From assembly GCF_900005615.1 (NCBI RefSeq), contig NZ_LN832559.1:338836-402835 (forward strand): DNA of 64,000 bases. The letters are read 5' to 3'. This document shows, in pieces, positions 28,389 through 37,285 of this stretch; position 1 is the first letter of the stretch; the number at the start of each line of letters is the position of its first letter. Origin of the DNA: Paracoccus aminovorans (lineage in GTDB: Bacteria; Pseudomonadota; Alphaproteobacteria; Rhodobacterales; Rhodobacteraceae). The position numbers were made by a program, and so were the translations under genes. The notes below the pieces were generated by a model. That model made no database searches, was not told the DNA's origin, and saw nothing but the letters and a program-made list of their open reading frames with translations.

Positions 28389-28421
28389 GGCCGATTTGGG
28401 GCGGATTTCCCCTGATCGGCC
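28389..28421. terminator. Hairpin between convergent truB and metallo-hydrolase genes
   Basis: GGCCGAT (28389-28395) pairs with ATCGGCC (28415-28421), and inside it GGGG (28398-28401) pairs with CCCC (28409-28412). There is no clear T-run, so the termination role is inferred from the position between two convergent genes. Confidence 0.35.
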
Positions 28422-28456
28422 ACCGTGCCATCGCAAGAGTCTTTACCGGCAGCCGG

Positions 28457-29383
28457 CTAGTCGAACTGATAGGTGGCCGGCTGATAGCGCCAGGCTCCGG
28501 CGCTGTTCGGCGCGATGAAGCCCAGCGCCGGGAAAGGCATGTGATAGCCGACGAAGGGGATCATCTCGTTCGCCAGCCGCACCAGCACCCGCCGGCGCGT
28601 CGCGGCACCCATATCCTTGTCCACGTCGAAGCGCACATGCCACGCCGGGCGCTGCACCGAATAGACGTAATGGTTGAAGCTGTCCCCGGTCAGCAAAAGC
28701 CGCGCGCCCTCGCTTTCCAGCAGATAGGTGGTATGCCCGGGCGTATGGCCATGCGCGGCCTCGGACCGGATGCCGGGCAGGATCTCGCCATCCTCGTCGA
28801 AAAGCCGCGCCTTGCCGATCAGCGGCGCCACCTTGGCGCTATAGGCATCGCCCGGATTGGCTGCCCAGTAATCCGCCTCGGCGCGCGCGGCGACCAGTTC
28901 GGCATTGGCAAAGACCGGGGCGTCCCCGTCCATCAGCCCGCCGATATGATCGCCGTGCATATGGGTCAGCACGACATGGGTGACATCCTCGGGCTTGACC
29001 CCGGCGGCAGCCAGAGAGGCGACGGTATTGCCCGGCTCGATGCCGGTGTCGAACAGCACCAGCGCATCCGGCGTGCGCAGCAACGTGGGCGTATAAGAGC
29101 CGCCGGTGCGGTCCGAGGGGATGAAATTCGCCTTGCTCAGCGCCTCGAACTCGGCCGGATCGGCGTTCAGCCCGAAGGTCGCGATCGGGTCCTGGCTCAT
29201 GCCGGTGCCGCCCAGCAGGGTGGTCAGTTCGAAACCGCCCAGGTTGATGCGATGCGCCTTGCCGACGAAAGCGGGGCTCTCGGGCTCGGGCGCGGCCTGG
29301 GCCAAGGCCGGGGCCGTCAGCAGCAGCGGCAGGCTGCCGCCTGCCATCAGCACTCCGCGGCGGCTGAATCCGGTTGCGGTCAT
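28457..29383 (-). CDS. Tat-exported metallo-beta-lactamase-fold hydrolase
   Basis: A 308-aa protein. The N-terminus has a twin-arginine motif SRRGVLMAGG followed by a hydrophobic stretch and an AQA cleavage site, so it is exported folded to the periplasm. The metallo-beta-lactamase motif HMHGDH is near residue 142, with GHTPGH and TGDSFNH following. It resembles lactonase- or glyoxalase-type members more than true lactamases; the substrate is unknown. The ATG at 29381-29383 is preferred since it places the Tat signal at the N-terminus. Confidence 0.8.
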   Translation of the reverse strand: MTATGFSRRGVLMAGGSLPLLLTAPALAQAAPEPESPAFVGKAHRINLGGFELTTLLGGTGMSQDPIATFGLNADPAEFEALSKANFIPSDRTGGSYTPTLLRTPDALVLFDTGIEPGNTVASLAAAGVKPEDVTHVVLTHMHGDHIGGLMDGDAPVFANAELVAARAEADYWAANPGDAYSAKVAPLIGKARLFDEDGEILPGIRSEAAHGHTPGHTTYLLESEGARLLLTGDSFNHYVYSVQRPAWHVRFDVDKDMGAATRRRVLVRLANEMIPFVGYHMPFPALGFIAPNSAGAWRYQPATYQFD

Positions 29384-29413
29384 CTCGCCCTCCGTTTTCT
29401 GCAACTGCCGCTC

Positions 29414-29438
29414 AACCCGCTCGGGCGGCGGCGGTTCC
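29414..29438 (-). promoter_or_regulatory. Weak candidate EcfG promoter of the metallo-hydrolase
   Basis: On the minus strand GGAAC (29438-29434), a 16-base spacer and GGTT (29417-29414) resemble the general stress consensus with C replaced by G, as in the nepR promoter here. It is about 30 bases before the start codon. The GC-rich surroundings make a chance match quite possible. Confidence 0.3.
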
Positions 29439-29503
29439 GCGCCGGCTTCGACTTCGCCCTTGTCCAAATACCCGAACCCGGCCGCGCCGCCGGCGCCAGG
29501 GCC

Positions 29504-30151
29504 TCAGAACGGCACCGGGGCCGAGAAGCTCAGCATGACCCCGCTTTCGGGATGCTTGAAGCGCAGGCTCTCGGCATGCAGCATCAGCCGCGGGAAATCC
29601 GCCGCCGCGCCCTCGGCATAAAGCGGGTCGCCCAGGATCGGATGGCCCAGCGCCGCCATATGCACCCGCAACTGGTGGCTGCGCCCGGTCAGGGGCATCA
29701 GCCGCACCCGGGTCTCGGCATCGCCGGCCTTCATCACCCGCCAATCGGTCTGCGCCGGCCGTCCCTCGGCGTGATCGACCTTCTGCCGGGGGCGGTTCGG
29801 CCAGTCCACGATCAGCGGCAGGTCCACGCTGCCGGCCCTGGGCTCCAGCCGGCCCCACAGCCGGGCGACATAGGCCTTTTTCGTCCGCCGGTCCTCGAAC
29901 TGCTTGGACAGGTGGCGCTGCGCATGTGGCGTCAGGCCGAAGACCATCACCCCCGAGGTGTCCAGGTCCAGCCGATGCACCAGCAGCACGGTCGGAAAGG
30001 CCGCCCGCAACCGGGCGATCAGGCAATCGGCGCGATCCTCGCCGCGTCCGGGCACCGACAGCAGGCCGGCGGGCTTGTCCACGACCAGGATCTCGTGATC
30101 GGCATGGATGATCCGCGGCTGGTCGGAGGTGGGCTGATAGACGAAACTCAT
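29504..30151 (-). CDS. RluA-family pseudouridine synthase
   Basis: About 215 aa. The catalytic motif HRLDLDTSGVMVF is conserved, preceded by the ILVVDKPAGLLSVPGRG segment and followed by KAYVARLWG and TGRSHQLRVHMAALGHPILGDPLY. Without an S4 domain and at this length it fits the RluA or TruC-like group, which modifies rRNA or tRNA uridines. The ATG at 30149-30151 is used; one at 30160 is equally open. It is downstream of the GFA and GAF genes on the same strand. Confidence 0.85.
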   Translation of the reverse strand: MSFVYQPTSDQPRIIHADHEILVVDKPAGLLSVPGRGEDRADCLIARLRAAFPTVLLVHRLDLDTSGVMVFGLTPHAQRHLSKQFEDRRTKKAYVARLWGRLEPRAGSVDLPLIVDWPNRPRQKVDHAEGRPAQTDWRVMKAGDAETRVRLMPLTGRSHQLRVHMAALGHPILGDPLYAEGAAADFPRLMLHAESLRFKHPESGVMLSFSAPVPF

Positions 30152-30186
30152 CGGCCGCATATCGGCCGGCCCGCCGCCCGCGTCAA

Positions 30187-30582
30187 CTATTCGCTGGGGT
30201 TCTGCGGCAGGCCGTCGGCGATCTGGTAGTAATCGCCCTTGTCGGCGACGAAGATATGGCCCAGCAGCCGCAACCCGGTGGGCGCATCGATGGCGCCCGC
30301 CGCCACGTCGATCACCTCGGACCCGTCGCGCTGCCAGAACAGCGACGAGCCGCAATCGCCGCAAAAGCCGCGCCGGGCGATGTCCGAGGCGCGGAACCAT
30401 TTCGGCGCGCCCTCGATTTCCAGCGTCTTCGGCAGGATGGCGGCCCAGACATGGCCCGACCAGCGCCGGCACTGGCCGCAATGGCAGGCCTTCAGGTCGT
30501 TGCCGGCGTCATAGGTGCCGCGAAAGCGGATCCTGCCGCAAAGGCAATGGCCGGTGAACTCAGTCTCGGGCGAAGCATTCAT
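30187..30582 (-). CDS. GFA-domain (glutathione-dependent formaldehyde-activating-like) zinc protein
   Basis: A 131-aa protein of the GFA/Mss4-fold family. Zinc-ligand motifs are seen: GHCLCGRIRF, ACHCGQCRRWSGH and GFCGDCGSSLFW. The founding member was linked to formaldehyde-glutathione adducts, but most homologues have no known function. It overlaps the next upstream gene (GAF, 30560-31012) by 23 bases. Confidence 0.8.
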   Translation of the reverse strand: MNASPETEFTGHCLCGRIRFRGTYDAGNDLKACHCGQCRRWSGHVWAAILPKTLEIEGAPKWFRASDIARRGFCGDCGSSLFWQRDGSEVIDVAAGAIDAPTGLRLLGHIFVADKGDYYQIADGLPQNPSE

Positions 30583-31012
30583 CCAGGATCTCCTGCAGGC
30601 GGTGCGCGTCCTCGTCGGTGAAGGCGGCGGGGCGGTCGCTGTCGATGTCCAGCACGCCCAGCAACCGGTCGCCCGGTCCGACGACCGGAATCACCAGTTC
30701 CGAGCGGGTCGAGCTGGCGCAGGCGATATGGCCGGGAAAGGCATCCACGTCCGCGACCCGCTGGATCTGCCGCGTCCGCGCCGCCGCGCCGCAAACCCCG
30801 CGCGCAAAGGGAATGGTCAGGCAACCGTGGCCGCCCTGATAGGGACCGATCTTCAGCAGCTCGGGGGCGGTGACGCGATAGAAGCCGGTCCAGTCGAAAC
30901 GCGCATCCGCGTGGTGGATTTCGCAGGCGAGCGTCGCCATCAGCGCGACCTCGTCGGTCTCGCCATGGGTCAGGGCGCGGATGCGGGCGGCGAGGGCGTC
31001 ATAGTCGGGCAT
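30560..31012 (-). CDS. Free methionine-(R)-sulfoxide reductase (GAF domain)
   Basis: A 150-aa single-GAF protein of the fRMsr family, which reduces free Met-R-sulfoxide. The three family cysteines can be placed in GGHGCLTIPFARGVCGAA and HIACASSTRSELVIPV; the last sits in the SSTRSEL motif region. The rest of the GAF fold (FDWTGFYRV, LLGVLDIDSDRPAAF) fits well. The end overlaps the GFA gene by 23 bases, suggesting one transcript. Confidence 0.88.
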   Translation of the reverse strand: MPDYDALAARIRALTHGETDEVALMATLACEIHHADARFDWTGFYRVTAPELLKIGPYQGGHGCLTIPFARGVCGAAARTRQIQRVADVDAFPGHIACASSTRSELVIPVVGPGDRLLGVLDIDSDRPAAFTDEDAHRLQEILDECFARD

Positions 31013-31043
31013 GCCGTCAGCCTAGCCGCCGCGCCCCGCGCTG

Positions 31044-31403
31044 TCACCCCGCCACGCGCCAATAGCTGCTGGGGGTATGGATCAGCGGCAGCAGCGCGAA
31101 GCCCGCCGCGGCGATGCACAGAAGCGCGCCCAGGTTCAGCCCCGTCGGCAGCAGCTGCCACAGCAGGAACAGGCCGCAGCCGATGACCAGCGGCACCCAG
31201 CCCTCGCAACGCGAGCGCAGCGCGGTCGCCCCGCCCAGCAGCGCCAGCGCCAGCATCGGCCAGGACAGGGGCGCGAAGCCGCGGCCCGTCAGCGCCAGCG
31301 TCTGCGGCGGCAATTCGGCCAGCGAAAGGATCAGCGAAAGGGCAAGGAGATAGCCGGCCGTCACCGCAAAGGACAGGCCGCAGAGAATCGAAAGCACGCG
31401 CAT
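31044..31403 (-). CDS. Small integral membrane protein of unknown function
   Basis: About 119 aa and almost wholly hydrophobic, with three to four predicted membrane helices (LSILCGLSFAVTAGYLLALSLI, PMLALALLGGATAL, VPLVIGCGLFLLWQLLP, LLCIAAAGFALLPL). I do not recognise a family. The ATG at 31401-31403 fits the onset of hydrophobicity. It is downstream of sqdC by 119 bp and followed by the GAF gene after about 30 bp. Confidence 0.6.
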   Translation of the reverse strand: MRVLSILCGLSFAVTAGYLLALSLILSLAELPPQTLALTGRGFAPLSWPMLALALLGGATALRSRCEGWVPLVIGCGLFLLWQLLPTGLNLGALLCIAAAGFALLPLIHTPSSYWRVAG

Positions 31404-31522
31404 TTGGAACAGACCTCGGAACAGGACGACAAAATACTCAAATACGAGGCCGCTTCTGGGCCTCCGAGCGGGTTTCGGCAAGGCTTTGCGGGCGGGCGGC
31501 GGCGGTATCGGCGGCATTCTGC
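31404..31522. other. sqdC downstream gap with a GTATTT-type element
   Basis: No gene is seen. Read on the minus strand it contains CTCGTATTTGAGTATTTTGT, which resembles the GGGTATTT or GAGTATTT ends found in three other gaps in the window. A termination or processing role is inferred only from repetition and position. Confidence 0.4.
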
Positions 31523-32344
31523 CTAGGTTGGTATTTCCGCGATGATTTCTGGCAGGTCGCGGCGCAGCAGCGCCATGCCGCCGGGGCGCCAGCCCAACGC
31601 CTGCAATCGCACGCTCAGCGGCTTGCGCAGCGGCGCGGGATCGGCCGGCGCGGGCAGGGGCGTGCCGCAGCCGGCCAGCCGCGCGACCTCGGCCAGCAGG
31701 TCGCGGCGGTCCAGCACCAGGTCGCCGGCATTGTAGCTGCCGGCCATCCCCGGATCGTCCAGGACCAGCAGCGCGGCCCGGCCCAGGTCGGCGCCGTGCA
31801 ACTCGGTCGCGACGCGGGGCTCGGGGGTGATGCCGCGCAGGAAATCCCCGATCAGCCCGGCCCATTTCTGCGGCTGGCCCGGGCCATAGACCCCGGTCGG
31901 GCGCAGGCTGGCGGTGCGGAAATCCGGCGCCGCCATGGCGGCCAGCGCCGCCTCGGCCTTGGCCTTGACCTGGCCGTAAAGGCTTGTCGGGGCAGGAATA
32001 AGATCGTCGGCCAGGTCCATGCCGGCGGGGTGGCCGTCATGCACGGCGCGCGAGGACAGGAACACCACCCGGCCCACGCCCTGGTCGCGGGCAGCGCGGA
32101 ACAGCAGCAGCGAACCGTCGAGATTGGCGCGGGTAAAGCCCTGCGGGTCGTCGCCCTCGCCGCCGCGATAGCGGCCGGGCAGGTGCTGGAAGGCGGCATG
32201 GACCAAGGCATCGCAGTCGCCGAGGTCGGGAATGTCGCCCAGGCGCCAGCCGGGCAGGCTGTCGATCCGGTGCCCGGCCTGCAGCGCCGCGCGGGCGATC
32301 CAGCGTCCGACCAGGCCCGAGGCGCCGGTCAGCGCGATCCTCAT
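31523..32344 (-). CDS. sqdC: SqdC-like NAD-dependent epimerase/reductase of the sulfolipid locus
   Basis: A 273-aa short-chain dehydrogenase-type protein with the N-terminal LTGASGLVGRWIA NAD motif and the YGQVKAKAE Tyr-Lys pair. Third in the order sqdB-sqdD-sqdC, as in the Rhodobacter sphaeroides sulfolipid operon, where SqdC loss leads to accumulation of sulfoquinovosyl-dihydroxyacetone. Four-base overlap with the sqdD end (ATGA). Function is inferred from position and family. Confidence 0.75.
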   Translation of the reverse strand: MRIALTGASGLVGRWIARAALQAGHRIDSLPGWRLGDIPDLGDCDALVHAAFQHLPGRYRGGEGDDPQGFTRANLDGSLLLFRAARDQGVGRVVFLSSRAVHDGHPAGMDLADDLIPAPTSLYGQVKAKAEAALAAMAAPDFRTASLRPTGVYGPGQPQKWAGLIGDFLRGITPEPRVATELHGADLGRAALLVLDDPGMAGSYNAGDLVLDRRDLLAEVARLAGCGTPLPAPADPAPLRKPLSVRLQALGWRPGGMALLRRDLPEIIAEIPT

Positions 32345-33192
32345 GCTGCACCCGTTTCAAGGCCGGGCGGCGGCGGCAGGTCGCGCGGATCGGGCACCGG
32401 ACCGTCGCCGGCATGGGCCTGCCACAGGTCGATCAGCGGACGCAGCTGCGCGACCTTGGCGTGATCCTGCCACGGCTTTTCGTATTGGAAATGCAGGATG
32501 CGGATGTCCTGCCAGCGCCAAAGGGCGGGCAGGTTGATCCAGACATATTGAAGCATATTGTCAAAGACCGGCAGGCCGTGCCAGTTCGGGAAAAAGGTTT
32601 CCAGGAAGGTCTGATCGGTGCGGCGCCAGAACACCCCCGGCCGGTCCAGCCGCGCCAGCATGGCCTGGAACGTCGCCGGCGCGGGGCGGGCGGTGAAGAC
32701 GCCGGAATTCAGGCGGTGGAAATCCGAAAGCGACTCATAGACATTCGGCGCGGCCGAGAATTCCGGATAGTCGAACAGCCGGTCGATATTTTGCAGCACC
32801 AGGGCGTCGGCGTCGATGAACACCACGCGGTCGTAGTCCAGCTGCCACAGCCGCAGCTTGGCGAAATTGTCGAGCGGGGTATGGAACGGCGGCTTGTCGC
32901 CCTTGGTGAAGGGGGCGGCGCCGTGCAGCCGGTCGCGGGCGTGCAGGGCGTTGAATTCGGGCGATGTCGGCAGCAGGTCCACCTGCACCGCGCGCACGCC
33001 CAGCGCCCGCAGCCCCTCCACCGCCTCCGGCGGCAGTTCGGTGTAAAGCAGCACCAGGTCGGCGGTGGTGCCGGTGCGGCGCAGCGAGCGGAACAGCGCC
33101 GCCGCCCCGGTCGCATAGTCGGGATTGGTCGCCAGCGTGACGAAGGCGCGGTCGGACCGCGCCTTGTCGCGGAAACGCAGCCCTTCGGTCAC
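32341..33192 (-). CDS. sqdD: SqdD-like GT8 (glycogenin-type) sulfoquinovosyltransferase candidate
   Basis: A 283-aa family GT8 transferase. The nucleotide-sugar and metal motif VVFIDADALVLQNID (DxD) is near residue 120, and FHTPLDNFAKLRLWQL, HRLNSGVF and DQTFLETFF follow as in glycogenins. In R. sphaeroides the homologue SqdD transfers sulfoquinovose from the UDP form. The start is a GTG at 33192 in a GTGA overlap with the sqdB stop; no ATG is available upstream of the conserved region. Confidence 0.8.
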   Translation of the reverse strand: MTEGLRFRDKARSDRAFVTLATNPDYATGAAALFRSLRRTGTTADLVLLYTELPPEAVEGLRALGVRAVQVDLLPTSPEFNALHARDRLHGAAPFTKGDKPPFHTPLDNFAKLRLWQLDYDRVVFIDADALVLQNIDRLFDYPEFSAAPNVYESLSDFHRLNSGVFTARPAPATFQAMLARLDRPGVFWRRTDQTFLETFFPNWHGLPVFDNMLQYVWINLPALWRWQDIRILHFQYEKPWQDHAKVAQLRPLIDLWQAHAGDGPVPDPRDLPPPPGLETGAA

Positions 33193-34406
33193 GATACGGA
33201 ACGCAGCCGCTTGTGTTCGGGGTCGTGCTCGACGCGCTTGGCGATGTCCTTGGTCCAGGCCGAGACCGCCGGCACCCGCGAGCGGTCGATGCGATGGGCG
33301 TATTTCCGCGCCACCTCAACCACTTCGGACAGCAAGCCCTCGGCCAGGGTGATCGGCCGCAGGCCCAGCGCCAGGAACTGGTCGTTCCTGACGATCAGGT
33401 CGTTCTCCTCGGCTTCCTTGCGGGGGTTCGGCAGATAGGCGACCTCGGCCCCGGTCATGCGGGCGACCAGCTCGGCCAGGTCGCGGACGCGGTGGGTCTC
33501 GGTCATCTGGTTGAAGATCCGGACGCGGTCGCCCGCCGCCGGCGCGTCCTTCAGCGCCAGTTCGATGCAGCGCACCGAATCCTGGATGTGGATGAAGGCG
33601 CGGGTCTGGCCGCCGGTGCCGTGCACGGTCAGCGGATAGCCGATGGCGGCCTGGATCAGGAAGCGGTTCAGCACCGTGCCGTAGTCGCCGTCGTAGTCGA
33701 AGCGGTTGATGAGCTGTTCGTGCCGCCGGGTCTGGTCGGTATGGGTGCCCCAGACGATGCCCTGGTGCAGATCGGTGATGCGCAGCCCGTCGTTCTGGGC
33801 ATAGAACTGGAACAGGATCTGATCCAGGCTCTTGGTCATGTGATAGACCGAGCCGGGCCGGGTCGGATACAGGATCTGCTGCTGGCGCGGGCCGTCGGGC
33901 GTGTCGATCTGCACGTCCAGATAGCCCTCGGGGATCGGCGCGCCGACCGAGGAATAGCCATAGACGCCCATGGTGCCCAGGTGGACCAGATGCGCGTCGA
34001 TGCCGGTTTCCACCAGCGCCGCCAGCAGGTTGTGCGTGGCGTTGGTGTTGTTGTTGACGGTATAGACCTTGTGGCGGTCGGTCTTCATCGAATAGGGCGC
34101 GGCGCGCTGCTCGGCGAAATGGATCACCGCATCGGGGCGGGTCGCGGCCAGCCATTGCTTCAGCCGCTCGTATTCCGTGGCCAGGTCCAGCAGGTGGAAG
34201 TGGATGCGCCGTCCCGTCTGCTGGTGCCAGATCCGGCACCGCTCCTGGATCGAATCCATCGGCGTCAGCGATTGCACGCCCAGCTCGGTGTCGATCCAGC
34301 GCCGCGACAGGTTGTCCAGGATATGGACCTCATGGCCCAGGTTCGACAGGTGCAGGGCAGTCGGCCAGCCGACGAACCCGTCGCCGCCCAGAACGGCAAT
34401 GCGCAT
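33189..34406 (-). CDS. sqdB: UDP-sulfoquinovose synthase
   Basis: A 405-aa extended SDR enzyme that makes UDP-sulfoquinovose from UDP-glucose and sulfite. It has the Rossmann motif VLGGDGFVGWP, the LSRRWIDTELGVQSLTP segment, the SqdB-specific HFAEQRAAPYSM and the catalytic YHMTKSLDQ with Tyr and Lys. The ATG at 34404-34406 has AAGGAGAT upstream. It heads the sqdBDC operon and is divergent from an Rrf2 regulator. A GGAAC-N17-AGTT pattern at 34480-34455 is a weak general stress promoter candidate. Confidence 0.95.
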   Translation of the reverse strand: MRIAVLGGDGFVGWPTALHLSNLGHEVHILDNLSRRWIDTELGVQSLTPMDSIQERCRIWHQQTGRRIHFHLLDLATEYERLKQWLAATRPDAVIHFAEQRAAPYSMKTDRHKVYTVNNNTNATHNLLAALVETGIDAHLVHLGTMGVYGYSSVGAPIPEGYLDVQIDTPDGPRQQQILYPTRPGSVYHMTKSLDQILFQFYAQNDGLRITDLHQGIVWGTHTDQTRRHEQLINRFDYDGDYGTVLNRFLIQAAIGYPLTVHGTGGQTRAFIHIQDSVRCIELALKDAPAAGDRVRIFNQMTETHRVRDLAELVARMTGAEVAYLPNPRKEAEENDLIVRNDQFLALGLRPITLAEGLLSEVVEVARKYAHRIDRSRVPAVSAWTKDIAKRVEHDPEHKRLRSVS

Positions 34407-34556
34407 GGTGATCTCCTTCTGCTGCGCGGCAGGAATGCGCGGGCAATGTGTCAAAACTATGACGTTCTTGCGAAGGTTCCATAGCGAAGCCAAGGCGACA
34501 CGCGAAATCTTGCCGAAAACATTGCATGATCCCTCGGGCGTCACTAAGGATTCGCT

Positions 34557-35003
34557 ATGATCTCGCAGAAGACGAAATATGCCATCAAGGCCTTGATGGC
34601 GCTGGCCGACGAGGTGGCGGCAGGTGGCCAGGCACTGACGATCGAGGAGATCGCCCAGCGCTCGGGCGCGCCGAAACGGTTTCTGGAACATATCATGCTG
34701 GAGCTGCGCAACGCGGGCTATGTCGGCTCGCGCCGCGGTCGCGCCGGCGGCTATGTTCTGATCAAGCTCCCGAAGGAGATTTCCATCGGCGAGCTATTGC
34801 GCCAGGTGGACGGGCCGATCGCGCCGCTGCCCTGCCTGTCGCGCCGGTCCTACCAGCGCTGCGAGGATTGCGAGGACGAGGCCAGCTGCCGGCTGCGGCG
34901 CATGTTCGGCCAGGTGTTCTGGTCCTATCTGCTGCTGATCGAATCGCTGACGCTGGACGATCTAGTGGCCCAGGGCGACCTGCCCGAAATGGGCGCGGTC
35001 TGA
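34557..35003 (+). CDS. Rrf2-family transcriptional regulator with cysteine cluster
   Basis: A 148-aa Rrf2 protein. The N-terminal wHTH is seen (SQKTKYAIKALMALAD, IAQRSGAPKRFLEHIMLELRNAGYV, RRGRAGGYVL). It has a C-terminal cysteine cluster in LPCLSRRSYQRCEDCEDEASCRL, which could bind an Fe-S cluster or sense redox or sulfur as IscR- and CymR-type members do. It is divergent from sqdB with 150 bp between starts, so it likely controls sqdBDC and itself. The AAGGA ribosome site sits six bases before the ATG. Confidence 0.88.
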   Translation: MISQKTKYAIKALMALADEVAAGGQALTIEEIAQRSGAPKRFLEHIMLELRNAGYVGSRRGRAGGYVLIKLPKEISIGELLRQVDGPIAPLPCLSRRSYQRCEDCEDEASCRLRRMFGQVFWSYLLLIESLTLDDLVAQGDLPEMGAV

Positions 35004-35124
35004 GGCTGCCGCACGCAAGGGTTGCATTCCTGCCATGACGCTGCTGCGGCGGGGCGATACGACTTGACCCGGGGGCAGGGGGCCGGCACTTCTCGGTCCG
35101 ATACGACCCCCCGGAAGGTAGGCC

Positions 35125-35973
35125 ATGCCCGAGACCCCCGCAGACCCGAAGAACCCGCCCTTGGCCGCCGTCCTGGGCTGGCCCGTGGCGCATTCCCGCT
35201 CGCCCCGGCTGCACGGGCACTGGCTGCGGCGCTATGGGATCGAGGGGCATTACGTGCCGCTGCCGGTGATGCCCGAGCACCTGGCCGAGGTCCTTCGCGT
35301 CATGCCGCGCATGGGTTTCGTCGGCGCCAATGTCACCATCCCGCACAAGGAATCGGTGCTGGCGCTGGCCGATGTGGTCACCGACCGCGCGGCGCTGATC
35401 GGGGCGGCCAACACGCTGATCTTTCGCTCGGACGGCAAGATTCACGCCGACAACACCGACGGCTACGGCTTCATCGCCAATATCCGCCAGAACGCGCCGG
35501 ACTGGATCCCCGACCTGGGGCCGGCGGCGGTGATCGGCGCCGGTGGCGCGGCGCGGGCCGTGGTCGCCTCGCTTCTGGAAAGCGGCGTGCCCGAGCTGCG
35601 CATCGCCAACCGCACCCGGGTCCGGGCCGAGCAGATCAAGGCCGAGTTCGGCGCCAAGGTCGTGGTCTATGACTGGGCCCAGGCCGGCAACATGCTGGAA
35701 GGGGCGATGACCGTGGTCAACGCCACCTCGATGGGCATGGTGGGCAAAGAGGCGCTGCGGGTACCGCTGGACGCGCTGTCGCCCGACGCCCTGGCCACCG
35801 ATCTGGTCTATACGCCGCTGATCACCCCCTTCCTGGCCGAGGCGCAGGCGCGGGGCTGCGAGATCGTGGACGGGCTAGGCATGCTGCTGCACCAGGCGGC
35901 CCCGGGTTTCGAGCGCTGGTTCGGCCAGCGCCCCGAGGTGGACGAGGACCTGCGCCGGGCCGTCCTGGCATGA
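35125..35973 (+). CDS. aroE: Shikimate dehydrogenase
   Basis: A 282-aa AroE that reduces 3-dehydroshikimate with NADPH. The shikimate-binding [17 protein letters not shown], the catalytic Lys in NVTIPHKES, the DNTDGYGF motif, the NADP site [12 protein letters not shown], and the [20 protein letters not shown] end are seen. It overlaps coaE (ATGA). Confidence 0.96.
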   Translation: MPETPADPKNPPLAAVLGWPVAHSRSPRLHGHWLRRYGIEGHYVPLPVMPEHLAEVLRVMPRMGFVGANVTIPHKESVLALADVVTDRAALIGAANTLIFRSDGKIHADNTDGYGFIANIRQNAPDWIPDLGPAAVIGAGGAARAVVASLLESGVPELRIANRTRVRAEQIKAEFGAKVVVYDWAQAGNMLEGAMTVVNATSMGMVGKEALRVPLDALSPDALATDLVYTPLITPFLAEAQARGCEIVDGLGMLLHQAAPGFERWFGQRPEVDEDLRRAVLA

Positions 35974-36566
35974 GCTTCCGGCTGGGTCTGACCGGCGGCA
36001 TCGGCATGGGCAAGTCCACCGCCGCCCAGATCTTTCGCGCGCTGGGGCATCCGGTCTGGGACGCGGACGCGGCGGTGCATCGGCTCTATGCCCCGGGCGG
36101 CGCGGCGGTGGCGCCGGTCGCCGCCGCCTTTCCGGGAGTGCTGCGGGATGGCGGCATCGACCGCGGCCTGCTGCGGGCGGCGCTGGCCGCCGATCCGGCG
36201 GGTTTCGGGCGGCTGGAGGCCGTCGTGCATCCGCTGGTGGCGGCGGATCGGGCCGCTTTCATCGTCGCCCATGCCGATGCGCCGATCGTGGTGCTGGACA
36301 TCCCGCTGCTCTACGAAGGCGGCGCGCAGGCGCAGATGGACGGGGTGGCCGTGGTCTCGGCCCCCGCCGATGTGCAGCGGGCGCGGGTTCTGGCCCGGCC
36401 CGGCATGACCGCGGACAATTTCCGCATGATCCTGTCGCGGCAGATGCCCGACGCGGAAAAGCGCCGGCTGGCCGATTGGGTGATCCCCTCGGACACGCCG
36501 GAAGGCGCGCGCGCCGCCATCGTGGACATCTGTGCCGGGATCATGGCAAAACGCCCCCATGCGTGA
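35970..36566 (+). CDS. coaE: Dephospho-CoA kinase
   Basis: A 198-aa CoaE that adds the final 3'-phosphate to CoA. The P-loop [11 protein letters not shown], the [10 protein letters not shown] lid region, the DIPLLYEGG motif and a [11 protein letters not shown] C-terminus fit the family. It overlaps aroE by four bases and dnaQ by eight. Confidence 0.95.
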   Translation: MSFRLGLTGGIGMGKSTAAQIFRALGHPVWDADAAVHRLYAPGGAAVAPVAAAFPGVLRDGGIDRGLLRAALAADPAGFGRLEAVVHPLVAADRAAFIVAHADAPIVVLDIPLLYEGGAQAQMDGVAVVSAPADVQRARVLARPGMTADNFRMILSRQMPDAEKRRLADWVIPSDTPEGARAAIVDICAGIMAKRPHA

Positions 36567-37278
36567 GATTGTCCTGGATACCGAAACCACTGGCTTCGAC
36601 CCCGACACCGGCGACCGCATCGTCGAGATCGGGGCGGTCGAGCTGATGAACCACCTGCCCACCGGGCGGACCTTCCACGTCTACATCAACCCCGAGCGCC
36701 CGATGCCGCAGGAGGCTTTCGAGGTGCACGGGCTGGGCGACGACTTCCTGCGCGACAAACCCAGATTCGCCGAGGTCGCGGCCGATTTCGTGGCCTTCGT
36801 CGGCGAGGACGCCAGGCTGGTGATCCACAACGCCCAGTTCGACATGAAATTCCTGAACTGGGAGCTGCGGACGGCCGGCTATCCTGTCATGCCCTACAGC
36901 CGCGCCGTGGACACGCTGGAAATCGCCCGGGGCCAGTTCCCGGGGGCGCAGAACTCGCTGGACGCGCTGTGCCGTCGCTTCCGGGTCGACAACTCGAACC
37001 GGACGCTGCACGGGGCGCTTCTGGACAGCGAATTGCTGGCCGAGGTCTATCTGGCGCTGCGCGGCGGCCGGCAGCCGGTGCTGGTGCTGGAGGGAAGCGG
37101 CACCGGCACCGCACGCGGGAACGGCGCCGCTGCGCCCGGCGCGGCGCCGCGCGGACCGCGGCCGCGGCCGCTGGCGCCGCGGCTGACCGCCGAGGAATCC
37201 GAGGCGCATGCTGCTTTCGTCGCGAAACTGGGCGAAAAGGCGGTGTGGCTGCGCTACAGCACGGGCGAAAACCGCTAG
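36559..37278 (+). CDS. dnaQ: DNA polymerase III epsilon (proofreading) subunit
   Basis: A 239-aa DnaQ-type 3'-5' exonuclease. The three ExoI-III motifs are [21 protein letters not shown] and [14 protein letters not shown] with its Asp. A C-terminal tail with a proline/arginine-rich linker would bind the alpha subunit. The ATG at 36559-36561 overlaps the coaE end by eight bases; the coaE-dnaQ order is standard in this lineage. Confidence 0.93.
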   Translation: MREIVLDTETTGFDPDTGDRIVEIGAVELMNHLPTGRTFHVYINPERPMPQEAFEVHGLGDDFLRDKPRFAEVAADFVAFVGEDARLVIHNAQFDMKFLNWELRTAGYPVMPYSRAVDTLEIARGQFPGAQNSLDALCRRFRVDNSNRTLHGALLDSELLAEVYLALRGGRQPVLVLEGSGTGTARGNGAAAPGAAPRGPRPRPLAPRLTAEESEAHAAFVAKLGEKAVWLRYSTGENR

Positions 37279-37285
37279 GGTATCC

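Noticed and set aside
31404..31865. A long N-terminal extension of the small membrane protein
   Set aside because: The frame stays open upstream to 31865, but that stretch is the shadow of sqdC and an intergenic gap; the hydrophobic protein begins at the ATG at 31403.
33189..34691. Upstream start of sqdB at 34691
   Set aside because: The extension runs over the divergent Rrf2 gene. The ATG at 34406 has a strong ribosome site and begins the Rossmann motif.
35055..35107. Direct repeat CGATACGAC before aroE (35055-35063 and 35099-35107)
   Set aside because: Two copies of nine bases 44 apart, with no inverted symmetry and no recognised regulator; kept out of the features as likely chance.
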